Of a stretch of DNA of 64,000 bases, positions 34,857 to 42,476 are shown in pieces. Under the pieces are notes generated by a model. The model made no database searches. It saw only the letters and a program-made list of their open reading frames with translations, and was not told where the DNA came from. The stretch spans positions 186,001 to 250,000 of the forward strand of contig NZ_JAAWUO010000002.1 of the NCBI RefSeq assembly GCF_013304825.1. The letters are read 5' to 3'. Within the stretch, counting starts at the first letter, position 1. Each line of letters starts with the position of its first letter. This stretch comes from Blautia schinkii (GTDB lineage Bacteria > Bacillota > Clostridia > Lachnospirales > Lachnospiraceae). The translations under genes were made by a program, and so were the position numbers.

Positions 34857-37175
34857 TTAATCAAATGGGATATCTTCATCATCCATTTCTACTGTCTGAA
34901 ATTTAATCTGTTGCAATTCCGCCACTGCTGACCCGGTTGTCCGTTTTTCTTTCCTCTCCGATGGCTGTTCCTTCTCCACCTCATAATGTGGCATCTTTAA
35001 CTTTATGACCCTCTCAGCCCTGCCAGTCCTCAGAGAATTTGTTTTCGTCTGGTTTGTATCCTTATCCGAATATAATAATCCCCGGTCACGCATTTCCTTA
35101 TAAAATAAATTCAGGTCCAGGTCTGACTCCTTCGCCCATTTTTCCAATATATACGGAAAGATTGATAAGGTTTCTCCAGACTCTGTATTCTTTTTGTCAT
35201 TCGCCTTATAAATGCCCCAATATTCCCCTCGGATATCCTCTGGGTCAGTGAATCCTTCAATTTTTCCAGGGCTGCTTACACATTGGGAAATAATGCTTCT
35301 GTAAAATCTCATGTACTGGTCCACATCATCCGACTTGACCATGATATCCAGCAATTCCTCATCTGTGAACTCACTTCCATTCTGAAAGAGAAATTCCGTT
35401 GCGATTTCATATGCAGTGAGCAGCACCGCAATGCTGGTCGCCTGTCTGCCCTCTCTTCCATTGTCCCGTGCTAATTTCCTTGCTCTTTCAAGATTTTTCC
35501 CATTCCTTTTAATGATTTCTTCCTGGCCGAGTTCTTTTACTTTTTCTACAAATTCCCGTCCACAGAATCCATAATTGTTCTGAAAAAATGCTATGATGTC
35601 TTCTATGTTCTCAAGGTCTGGATATTTCTTTTTGTCAAGATACGGCAATCTCTCCGTCACCTGTTTTGGAATCACTCTGTAAACACTGCCATTTGTTGTC
35701 CAGCCCATTGTTACGTTCTGTTCAGAACTTACGAGGGCTGTTAATTTGAACTTGTATTTTTTCTTTTGTTTCATATCCTTCGTTGCCCGGTTGCGTCCAC
35801 GCCCGCTCGCCAGCATCATGACTGTCTGCTGAAATTTTCTCTTTTTCTCCTGGTCCCCTTTTGACATATCATCCATGATTATAGGAAAATTGTTTAAAGT
35901 ATCCGCGGAGATTTCCAGATAAGCCTGTGTATTATCGGAATCAATCAGAATTCCTCCGTCATCCATACTGCTAAAGATTGTCGTTACGATAGACAGAGTC
36001 GCCGTTTTTCCATACCCTGACCCACCATATAAATCAACTACAAAACTGTCCTGTTTTGGTAACATCGGCAGTATCACAGAAGAAAGGACCGCTGCTGTTG
36101 CTAATTTAAAAGGTGCATAGTCAAGTGCCAGGATTTCCTCGAACTTCTTATACCATGCAGTACGATTTCCATGTGCTTTCAGGGCTTCCATCAATTCCGG
36201 CATATCATTTTGTCTTTCAAAAACAAAATCCTCCGTTGTATATGGAAGGAAGTTTTTAAAATCCTTATCCCACCCTAATTTATTCAATGTGTTTACGATT
36301 CTAAGCATTCCTCTCCTGGAAGACTCTTTTAACATGGATGCCATAAAATTTGTGCACTGACGGGCATTATCGCTCGTTACTCCTGCCCCGCTATTGCTCA
36401 GTGTAATAATCTTATTTGCATTTGCTATCACTTCACGCTCAACAGTTGCTGTCTGCCATCCTTCCTCACTGCCAAATTTCAACTCAATTCTGCGCGTCGC
36501 TCCATCTGCATTATCCAACGGACGATACAGTTTTGTCACAAGAATCGGATACATACAGGCTTCAACCCTTTTCATGGTATTGCCGCTCTGCTCAAATTTT
36601 CTTACCCCATCATCATCGGCAATCCATTCGGTTCCTATGTACATGTTCTGGCATCCTTCTGGCAGGTTTGAAAACTGGGTCTTGTTTCCTTCTGCATCTT
36701 TCCGGGCTTTCTCTTCCTGTTCTTTTATCCTTCTTGCCTGTTCCTCTTTCGCCTTTTGTTGTTTTTCTCTTTCTTTTGCCTCTTTTTTCGCTACTGTACA
36801 ATTTTTTTGGAATTTATGGGCCAGGGCCGTTCCGCCTAATTCCTTTGCAAGCATCTCTAACTGATACTGTACTTCATTCCGCCTAATCTCTCCACAGTCT
36901 ACACTAAACAAGATTCGGTACATATCCGAATCACCGAACTGCTCCGCTCTTGTCACACATCCGATTTTTCCTTTTTTGAAGCAATCGCAATACAGTTCTG
37001 TGTAATCCTGTAATCCGGGATTCTCCGGTATTTCCTTTTTATTCATTTCAGACGGTTCTGCCTGTGGAACGGCTGCGTTTTGCCCTCCTTTTATCATATT
37101 TATGATTAACGCCTGCATTTCCGGCGGCAACTGGTTCAGCATTGCTGCTACATCTATGTTTAAATTCTCACTCAT
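34857..37175 (-). CDS. DUF927 P-loop ATPase, probable replication helicase of the element
   Basis: A 772-residue protein from the ATG giving MSENLNIDVAAML (AGGAGGAG upstream). Residues about 120-160 are a Lys/Glu coiled coil. The DUF927 ATPase has Walker A GGSGYGKT at 384-391, a Walker B-like IIMDDMS, and SSEQNVTMG as a sensor. Such proteins are found in phages, plasmids and integrative elements and are thought to unwind DNA for replication. The last residues are DDEDIPFD, close to the DDDIPF tip of single-strand-binding proteins but with one extra Asp. It is transcribed divergently from the HTH regulator. Confidence 0.82.
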   Translation of the reverse strand: MSENLNIDVAAMLNQLPPEMQALIINMIKGGQNAAVPQAEPSEMNKKEIPENPGLQDYTELYCDCFKKGKIGCVTRAEQFGDSDMYRILFSVDCGEIRRNEVQYQLEMLAKELGGTALAHKFQKNCTVAKKEAKEREKQQKAKEEQARRIKEQEEKARKDAEGNKTQFSNLPEGCQNMYIGTEWIADDDGVRKFEQSGNTMKRVEACMYPILVTKLYRPLDNADGATRRIELKFGSEEGWQTATVEREVIANANKIITLSNSGAGVTSDNARQCTNFMASMLKESSRRGMLRIVNTLNKLGWDKDFKNFLPYTTEDFVFERQNDMPELMEALKAHGNRTAWYKKFEEILALDYAPFKLATAAVLSSVILPMLPKQDSFVVDLYGGSGYGKTATLSIVTTIFSSMDDGGILIDSDNTQAYLEISADTLNNFPIIMDDMSKGDQEKKRKFQQTVMMLASGRGRNRATKDMKQKKKYKFKLTALVSSEQNVTMGWTTNGSVYRVIPKQVTERLPYLDKKKYPDLENIEDIIAFFQNNYGFCGREFVEKVKELGQEEIIKRNGKNLERARKLARDNGREGRQATSIAVLLTAYEIATEFLFQNGSEFTDEELLDIMVKSDDVDQYMRFYRSIISQCVSSPGKIEGFTDPEDIRGEYWGIYKANDKKNTESGETLSIFPYILEKWAKESDLDLNLFYKEMRDRGLLYSDKDTNQTKTNSLRTGRAERVIKLKMPHYEVEKEQPSERKEKRTTGSAVAELQQIKFQTVEMDDEDIPFD

Positions 37176-37260
37176 AATCTTCTCCTCCTGTTCTTTCATG
37201 AGATAAAATCAATATGCGTAAAAATCATGTTGATAGTTTGTGGTTTCGTGATTTATTTTT

Positions 37261-37289
37261 ATAATACGCTTCGTGCTACGTTGTGTCAA
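37261..37289 (-). promoter_or_regulatory. Promoter of the DUF927 gene
   Basis: TTGACA, 17 bp, TATTAT on the minus strand. A CTACGTTGT repeat (37276-37284) lies in the spacer against the -35 box. Confidence 0.82.
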
Positions 37290-37397
37290 CATATTTTCGT
37301 AAATCCGTTTATACTTCATATTTTCTTTATTTTTACGCGTACTACATTGTACAACTATTATTTGTATTGATTTACGCACTATCATATGCTACAATGT
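37276..37397 (+). promoter_or_regulatory. Three CTACRWTGT repeats in the divergent promoter region (candidate operator)
   Basis: CTACGTTGT at 37276, CTACATTGT at 37342 and CTACAATGT at 37389. The outer copies touch the -35 box of the minus-strand promoter and the -10 box of the plus-strand promoter. The HTH protein encoded next door is the obvious candidate binder. Confidence 0.6.
37367..37395 (+). promoter_or_regulatory. Promoter of the HTH/coiled-coil regulator gene
   Basis: TTGATT, 17 bp, TACAAT, about 45 bp before the start codon. Confidence 0.78.
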
Positions 37398-37438
37398 ACT
37401 CACCAAGTAAAAAAGTACTGTGAAAGGAACAAAAACTT

Positions 37439-38179
37439 ATGGAAAATACCCATTCATGGACTTGTGATAATGAAATCGGGACCACTCTTCCCCAATATGC
37501 GAACAGCCAGGGAATCACATATGAAGCGGTCAGACGCCAGGTTATTAAATATCAGGATAGTGACCTCCTGGGCCATATCCAGATAAGGAACAAGACTAAA
37601 TACCTGGACGACTTCGCTGTAGAATTTCTAAACGAGCACCGGAGACCTCAGGCACAGATTGATAGCGATGCCAACAACATTGCGGAACAACTCAAAGATA
37701 TGCTCATTTATGTTAAGGAGAATAAATCTAATCCCCAAAAAGCCCACCAATTTCAGCCTTTCAAGGATTACATTTCCAATACTCCCGAGGATGCCTTCGC
37801 ACAGGAAAACCATGCAGCCACCACACCTTCATCAAAGGAAACATCACCCCAAGCAAACACCAAGCCCTTAGACGAATCCATATGGATGCCATTGCACAAG
37901 GCGTCCCCTGACCGTCAACTGATTGCTCTACAGACCGAAAATGAACTTCTCAAGAAACAACTTTCAGATTTACAGAACGCATACAACAAACTTCTGGTAG
38001 AGACCAGCAATTTGACCGCAAAAATTTATTATGCTGAGAAAAACGCAGACAATGCAGAGAAGAACTCCAAGCGGTGGTATAACCTTGCGCTTGAATGTAT
38101 CAAGACCTTTAACCAACAGCAAGCCCAGGATTTCAATGCTACAGAGTCGGAGGCTCCTAGCGATGCTACAGAGGATTGA
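37439..38179 (+). CDS. HTH plus coiled-coil DNA-binding protein (KfrA-like layout)
   Basis: A protein of 246 residues. Residues about 15-45 form a helix-turn-helix (LPQYANSQGITYEAVRRQVI), followed by a wing-like stretch to residue 65, an unstructured Pro/Thr/Ser/Gln part (about 95-155), and a long coiled coil (about 160-230). This layout resembles plasmid proteins that bind repeats and act in segregation or copy control, such as KfrA. It is divergent to the DUF927 gene and directly followed by nine 23-bp iterons. The exact family was not recognised. Confidence 0.7.
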   Translation: MENTHSWTCDNEIGTTLPQYANSQGITYEAVRRQVIKYQDSDLLGHIQIRNKTKYLDDFAVEFLNEHRRPQAQIDSDANNIAEQLKDMLIYVKENKSNPQKAHQFQPFKDYISNTPEDAFAQENHAATTPSSKETSPQANTKPLDESIWMPLHKASPDRQLIALQTENELLKKQLSDLQNAYNKLLVETSNLTAKIYYAEKNADNAEKNSKRWYNLALECIKTFNQQQAQDFNATESEAPSDATED

Positions 38180-38189
38180 TTGGATAAGA

Positions 38190-38405
38190 TAGAAACACCA
38201 TACTAATATTTGAGGGACCACCATGGCTGCATTTACAAAGCCACCATTGCAGTGTTTTCTGCAAAACACCATCCTGGCATTTGTGAAGCCACCATACCAA
38301 CACTTCCAGAACCACCATCGCTGCATTTCCGGGACCACCATCACCGAACTTCCGAAAGCACCATCACCGCGTTTCCGGGACCACCATCTTTACCAAGATT
38401 TCAAG
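38190..38405 (+). repeat. Nine-copy 23-bp iteron array
   Basis: CACCAT recurs at 38196, 38219, 38242, 38267, 38290, 38313, 38336, 38359 and 38382: eight intervals, seven of exactly 23 bp and one of 25. The flanks are degenerate around a GCATTTCCGGGAC-like theme. A tenth CACCAT at 38489 forms an inverted pair with ATGGTG (38489-38504). The array starts about 10 bp after the stop codon of the HTH/coiled-coil protein. Confidence 0.85.
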
Positions 38406-38666
38406 ATTATAACAGCCGGAACGACTGCCGATACCCCTAAAAAAGAATGATTTTCTACAGATTTATTAAGAGGAAGGGCGCATATACTCACCATTATTAT
38501 GGTGTACTATCCACCACCTCCGGCTGTGTCTATCCCTGCCGTCTTCCAGCCGTCACCCCAGAACCGTTTTCAAGACCAAAAACAGGATGATTCTATTGTA
38601 AAAAGTTCTTGTGATATTTCACGATATGTGATGCAGATGATTCCCGATTTCACATTTATCGGTATA

Positions 38667-38695
38667 TTGATTTTCAGATTTGCATATGATATAAT
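38667..38695 (+). promoter_or_regulatory. Antisense promoter of the second Fst-like locus
   Basis: TTGATT, 17 bp, TATAAT followed by GCCAGTAGGCAAAA, the same as in the first locus. Confidence 0.8.
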
Positions 38696-38701
38696 GCCAG
38701 T

Positions 38702-38790
38702 AGGCAAAAGGTAATTATTAAACGCTTATAGCAAAGAACGAAGCCCCCGGCTGTACTTGCACTACAACCGAGGGCTTCTTCTTGTTTTTT
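38702..38790 (+). ncRNA. Predicted antisense antitoxin RNA of the second locus
   Basis: About 88 bases, ending at the shared terminator and T-run. It contains AAAGGTAATTATTA and CGCTTATAG, which recur at 38891-38904 and 38908-38916 under the toxin start region, so it is complementary to the toxin mRNA there. These pairing repeats differ from those of the first locus. Confidence 0.65.
38740..38778. terminator. Shared bidirectional terminator of the second Fst-like locus
   Basis: GAAGCCCCCGGCTGTA and TACAACCGAGGGCTTC around a seven-base loop, with TTCTTGTTTTTT on the plus strand and GTTCTTTG on the minus strand. Confidence 0.78.
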
Positions 38791-38824
38791 AGGATGGTCA
38801 AGTATCCATCAGGCTATTGTTGTC

Positions 38825-38923
38825 CTAGTCGTTCCTATCTAGCCATTTGCAGATGAGATGGCAAGTCACACCTGCCGCGACGGTAACGATAAAGGTAATT
38901 ATTATTTCGCTTATAGTTCTCAC
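38825..38923 (-). CDS. Fst-like toxin peptide, probably defective copy
   Basis: The frame gives (S)EIIITFIVTVAAGV..., then the same GVTCHLICKWLD core as the first toxin. There is no ATG. The codon aligned with the first toxin's ATG is ATA; the only other candidate, GTG, overlaps the GGAGGTG ribosome site itself. The stop falls where the first toxin has Lys, so the polar tail KDNE is lost. The leader hairpin, promoter (TTCCGT, 17 bp, TATAAT at 38962-38990), repeats and antisense gene are all kept. The peptide is thus probably poorly translated or inactive, with an intact antitoxin. Confidence 0.65.
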   Translation of the reverse strand: MRTISEIIITFIVTVAAGVTCHLICKWLDRND

Positions 38924-38930
38924 CTCCTCC

Positions 38931-38990
38931 CGTTGCCGGGTCTCGGTTGGACAACGAAGCGATTATATCATACCTTAGACCAAAACGGAA
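38931..38990 (-). promoter_or_regulatory. Toxin promoter and leader hairpin of the second locus
   Basis: TTCCGT and TATAAT with 17 bp between, then a leader that starts CGTTGTCCA and pairs with CAACG next to the ribosome site. It matches the first locus at 27 of 28 leader bases. Confidence 0.7.
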
Positions 38991-39133
38991 CCTTTCAAAA
39001 TACATATTGCTACCCAAATCTGTCCATCTCTTTTTCTTCTCCCATCCCTCCACACCAAAACCCGCAAATTTTTTTATCCCCACCATCTTTTCTTCATATT
39101 AATATTACCCAAATCCAAAGGAGGCAATATTAT

Positions 39134-40081
39134 ATGAAAAAAACAGATAAAAAACAATCCAAATCCAGGCAGGAAGCCCTGAATGAACTGACTGCGGGCC
39201 TGGAGCAGTCCATCAAAGATTTTATGGATGGGGACAAGTACAGGGCTTTTCTTTCCAAGATGTCGCACCTCCACAATTACTCGTTGAATAACCAGATTTT
39301 GATTGCCAGACAAAGACCGGATGCCACGCTGTGTGCAAGTTATACCTGCTGGAAGTCTCTGAACCGTCAGGTCAAAAAGGGAGAATCCGGAATCCAAATC
39401 ATCTGCCCCTCATCAATCAAATCCCAATCCTTAAAAGACGTAAGAGATGAAAACGGCAGACCTGTTACTCTTCCCGATGGAAGTGTCAAGCAGGAAGTTG
39501 TTGAAAGAATCATTCCGTTCTTTAAGGTTGGATATACCTTTGACATCAAGCAGACGGAAGGTGAACCCCTGCCGGAACTCTGCCACAACCTGGAAGGCAG
39601 CCTGAGCGACAGGCAAAAGCAGATAAAAGATATACTCCTAGATATCTGCCCGGTTCCGGTCCGCTTCCAAGCAATATCCGGGGATGCAAATGGATATTAT
39701 GACCTCATCCAAAAAGAAATCGTCATAGACAGCAGCCTTTCCGAAGCACAGTCTCTCAAGACCCTGATTCATGAAATGGCCCATGAAAAACTCCATTCGG
39801 CAGACCTTCCGGATAAACACACCGCAGAGGTGCAGGCAGAATCCATTGCTTTTGTTGTCTGTCAGTATCTCGGCCTGGACACTTCGGAATATTCTTTCGG
39901 CTATATTTCCAGTTGGAGTTCCGGCAAAGACGTAAAGGAACTGAAAGCCAGCCTGGAGACCATACGCAGTACTTCAAACGAGATGATTGACGCAGTAGAA
40001 CAGAAACTTACAAAAGCAGAAAAACCGGTCCAGGCTATAGCCGAAGCCGCAGAGACCGTACAAAAAAGGAGGTGCAGATAA
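39134..40081 (+). CDS. ArdC/LtrC-like protein with ssDNA-binding and metallopeptidase domains
   Basis: A 315-residue protein; the ATG after AAAGGAGG is chosen over longer in-frame readings that cross the toxin locus. Residues about 10-140 form the ArdC N-terminal domain (SLNNQILIARQRPDA, WKSLNRQVKKGESGIQI). Residues about 165-290 form a zincin with HEMAH at 213-217 and a downstream Glu in HTAEVQAESIAFVV. ArdC-type proteins protect transferred DNA from host restriction in plasmid systems; LtrC-like proteins are common next to relaxase genes in Firmicutes elements. It overlaps nothing and is coupled to the next small gene. Confidence 0.85.
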   Translation: MKKTDKKQSKSRQEALNELTAGLEQSIKDFMDGDKYRAFLSKMSHLHNYSLNNQILIARQRPDATLCASYTCWKSLNRQVKKGESGIQIICPSSIKSQSLKDVRDENGRPVTLPDGSVKQEVVERIIPFFKVGYTFDIKQTEGEPLPELCHNLEGSLSDRQKQIKDILLDICPVPVRFQAISGDANGYYDLIQKEIVIDSSLSEAQSLKTLIHEMAHEKLHSADLPDKHTAEVQAESIAFVVCQYLGLDTSEYSFGYISSWSSGKDVKELKASLETIRSTSNEMIDAVEQKLTKAEKPVQAIAEAAETVQKRRCR

Positions 40082-40306
40082 ATGGATGCGATTGAACAGC
40101 AACTTGCAGAAATAGAACAGTTAAAAGCAAAACAGGCTCTTCACCGCCAGCAATTAGCAGAGAACCGCCAGCGTGCTCTTGAAAAGAAAAACTACACAAA
40201 ACGCCTGGTTGATATCGGAAAAATGGTGCTGGAGATTCTGCCTGATGCTTCTTCTATGAGCGAGGTGGAAATAAGAGAAATTTTAGAAAAGATTTTAAGC
40301 AAGTAG
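40082..40306 (+). CDS. Small coiled-coil protein following the ArdC-like gene
   Basis: A 74-residue protein that starts on the base after the ArdC-like stop codon, with its AGGAGG inside that gene's end, so translation is coupled. It has a Gln/Arg-rich helix (EQLKAKQALHRQQLAENRQ) and a second helical part ending EILEKILSK. It resembles the short DUF3847-type proteins of such elements in size and composition, but I cannot confirm the family. Confidence 0.65.
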   Translation: MDAIEQQLAEIEQLKAKQALHRQQLAENRQRALEKKNYTKRLVDIGKMVLEILPDASSMSEVEIREILEKILSK

Positions 40307-40509
40307 TAGGTCTTGTGGGCGTTCGCTTGGAAGCCGCCGGGGTGGTGGACTGAAAGACTGCCGGGCAATCAGTGTGATGGCCAGCAGGACAACAAGCCTG
40401 GCCGCGGTTTTCACGCCCGTCGATAACGACATTTTAAACGGTCCTTTCTTTGGTTACTGTAAACAATTTGCTGTTGTAAAGAAAAGAAACGTTAAAAATA
40501 AAGACAAAA

Positions 40510-40555
40510 AAATTTCAAAAAAGGCTCTCCCCACCGGAAAGGGTGGTGAGAGCCT
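40510..40555 (-). terminator. Strong hairpin, T-run on the minus strand
   Basis: AGGCTCTC and GAGAGCCT with inner CCACC/GGTGG pairing and a T-rich run on the minus strand. It may serve as backup terminator of the secreted CAP protein gene. Confidence 0.75.
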
Positions 40556-40694
40556 AAACTGTATCGTTCAATTAGAGGAATCGGAATTGTCAACCAATCT
40601 CATTTTTGCGGGTAAATATTTTTGTTTTTAAGCCGTCGTATGCAGGGAAGGATACACATTTGTAGAGCTTAACTTTGCTGACAAATTATCAAAT

Positions 40695-40720
40695 AACGCA
40701 CCGCCATACGGTGGTGCGTT
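40695..40720. terminator. Terminator after the FN3-CAP protein gene
   Basis: AACGCACCGCC and GGTGGTGCGTT with a four-base loop and one wobble, 18 bp past the stop. Confidence 0.7.
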
Positions 40721-40737
40721 TCTGTGTATTTATATCA

Positions 40738-42228
40738 TCAATAGGATGAATTATTGTCTGTCCAATTGGCTTTTAACGTTTGACTATCATACATATGAAT
40801 TTTATCTCGTATTCCTCCTTCAATCTCAGTACTGTCGAAGATAGTCCATTTTTCAAATGTAGCGTTTGCTTTTACTGGTTTAGTTATATCCTTCGCATAT
40901 AGCGTCATCCCTGCCGGCACCTGTATTGTGTATTTTTCAGCATTATCTTTATCCGGAAAATATCCGCCATTAGCATCGACTGTTAGCGTGAATTTCTGGT
41001 CAGGGTTTTGTGCAAATACCTGGACCCAAAAGCCTTTATAATAGCCAACTCCTATATGAGTAGCGCGTTTGTCTATCAGTGTAACTAGATGTCCTTTGCT
41101 TTCTTCCCATAATTCGACTGCTCTTTCAGGACTGCTTCCAGTTGTAATATTTTCACCTAAAATATTACCTGCGCCAGCCGCATGGTAAGCTGTGGCATTA
41201 TTTGTTCCATCTGGTCTTTGATGACTAAATTTTGTGTAAATTTCTTTTGCTCTTACAGCGGCTCCGGCATCCAAAGCCGCGCTTTCTTTTACTGCATTCT
41301 TCCCATATTTCTTTCTTACTTTATTTGTTAACCGGATAACTTCTTTTATATCTTTTTTTACCTGTTCCGGGCTTTCTGGGTCAGGAGTAGCAGTAGGTTT
41401 TGGAGTAGCCGTCGGCTTTGGTTTCTGTGTCGGTTTTGGAGTAGGTTTTTTCGTCGGCTGCGGTGTGGCGGTAGGCTTTTTCGTTGGTGTTGGTGTTACC
41501 GTGACAGGAGGCTGAGACGGAGTTACAGTAGGATTTAAAACTGTCTTTTTAGGGACTTTAACTTTAGCTCCGTCTTTATAATATCCACCATAAGTTTTGA
41601 ATGTTTTATTATAACCTTTTACGATATAATAATAAGTTTTGCCCGCCTTAATCGGATATTTGCTACTGGATTTGTGAACATATTTCGGTGTCTTCGCACT
41701 TACGCTTTTAATCTTTGTCCATTTGCTTGATGCTGATGGACGGTAATAAACAACGTAATTTGTGGCATTAATGGATTTCGTCCATGTCACAGTCACCTGT
41801 TTATAACTGTTTGCTTTCGCGCTGGCCCTTACGGTAGACGGCACGGCTGGGATGGTGACGGTCTTACCTTTCTTGTCGTAAGAACTCCATTTCTTTCCAT
41901 ACTTATTGTACGCTCTAACCGTGTAGGTGTACTTTTTACCACCCTTGAGCGGGTACTTCTTAGAAGATTTGTGAGTGTACTTCAGATTTTTACTGCTGAT
42001 AGTTGCCAGCGTGGTCCACTTCTTCGCACCGGCCTGTTTGTAATAAATCCGGTAAGAAGTGGCATACTTGGACTTTTTCCAGGTGACTGTCACGGAGTTT
42101 TTAGCAGCCGCAGCCTTCGTTACAGATACTGCCGAAGGTGTCTTTCCGGATGCAGCGAATACCGGCATAGCCATCACCAATACCAGCAGGACTGCCAGGA
42201 AACAACTAATTATCCTCTTTCTTTTCAT
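40738..42228 (-). CDS. Secreted FN3-CAP domain protein carried by the element
   Basis: An exported protein of 496 residues. The signal peptide covers about 1-26. Two fibronectin type III domains follow (about 33-125 and 130-225), each with VTVTWxKS and a YKHSSK-like strand. Residues 232-290 are a Pro/Thr/Lys linker of TPKPT-type repeats. A CAP/SCP domain (about 297-415) has FSHQRPDGT, GENI and HIGVGYYKGFWVQVFAQ. The C-terminal 80 residues look like an InlB-type beta repeat. Such proteins bind polymers or surfaces; it is adhesin-like cargo. AGGAGG lies before the ATG. Confidence 0.83.
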   Translation of the reverse strand: MKRKRIISCFLAVLLVLVMAMPVFAASGKTPSAVSVTKAAAAKNSVTVTWKKSKYATSYRIYYKQAGAKKWTTLATISSKNLKYTHKSSKKYPLKGGKKYTYTVRAYNKYGKKWSSYDKKGKTVTIPAVPSTVRASAKANSYKQVTVTWTKSINATNYVVYYRPSASSKWTKIKSVSAKTPKYVHKSSSKYPIKAGKTYYYIVKGYNKTFKTYGGYYKDGAKVKVPKKTVLNPTVTPSQPPVTVTPTPTKKPTATPQPTKKPTPKPTQKPKPTATPKPTATPDPESPEQVKKDIKEVIRLTNKVRKKYGKNAVKESAALDAGAAVRAKEIYTKFSHQRPDGTNNATAYHAAGAGNILGENITTGSSPERAVELWEESKGHLVTLIDKRATHIGVGYYKGFWVQVFAQNPDQKFTLTVDANGGYFPDKDNAEKYTIQVPAGMTLYAKDITKPVKANATFEKWTIFDSTEIEGGIRDKIHMYDSQTLKANWTDNNSSY

Positions 42229-42317
42229 CCTGTTTTCCTCCTGTCTGTTTCATAGATATACCATTATTTTACTCCTGCCCTCCCCCTTTGTAAATCAACC
42301 AGCCACATTTTCTGCAT

Positions 42318-42348
42318 AAAAAATGAGAGGCATTTTGAGCCCCTCACA
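42318..42348 (-). terminator. Terminator after the small 40-residue frame
   Basis: TGAGGGGC and GCCTCTCA with a seven-base loop and TTTTTT on the minus strand. It overlaps the stop of the small frame. Confidence 0.65.
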
Positions 42349-42466
42349 TGCTTTTCCGCCCTTCTATCAGCCTTCCGTCCCCGGTCCTCACATCCACCTG
42401 GAAAAATCCCGGCCTCAGTTTCAGATATCTCCGGACGGCCTCTGTCAGGTTTTCTTCTTTTCCCAT
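42344..42466 (-). CDS. Small 40-residue protein after the DUF5688 gene
   Basis: The frame starts MGKEENLTEAVRRYLK and ends GRLIEGRKSM. AAGGAGGGAGAT stands before the ATG, and the start lies 10 bp past the DUF5688 stop, so it is the last gene of the coupling-protein operon. A terminator follows at once. The function is unknown; the size and charge suggest a helix plus a short strand. Confidence 0.6.
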   Translation of the reverse strand: MGKEENLTEAVRRYLKLRPGFFQVDVRTGDGRLIEGRKSM

Positions 42467-42476
42467 ATCTCCCTCC

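Larger units (their letters stand above)
38180..38824. other. Intergenic region between the regulator and the second toxin gene
   Basis: It holds the iterons (to about 38.4 kb), a CACCAT/ATGGTG inverted pair, about 150 bp without a supported gene, then the antisense promoter, antisense RNA and shared terminator of the second Fst-like locus. Confidence 0.7.
40307..40737. other. Intergenic region with two hairpin terminators
   Basis: It contains a GGCCAG/CTGGCC inverted repeat near 40.39 kb and two terminators described separately. No gene could be supported; an 85-residue plus-strand frame has no ribosome site and covers a terminator. Confidence 0.6.

Noticed and set aside
37970-38344. Minus-strand frame of 124 codons with repeated Met-Val-Val segments
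   Set aside because: It is only the translation of the 23-bp iterons and has no ribosome site.
38190-38405. CRISPR array
   Set aside because: The units are contiguous degenerate 23-bp repeats with no unique spacers of constant size, and no cas gene is near.
38858-39133. Longer N-terminus for the ArdC-like protein
   Set aside because: The longer frame crosses the second toxin locus and lacks a ribosome site, whereas GGAGG stands just before the ATG chosen.
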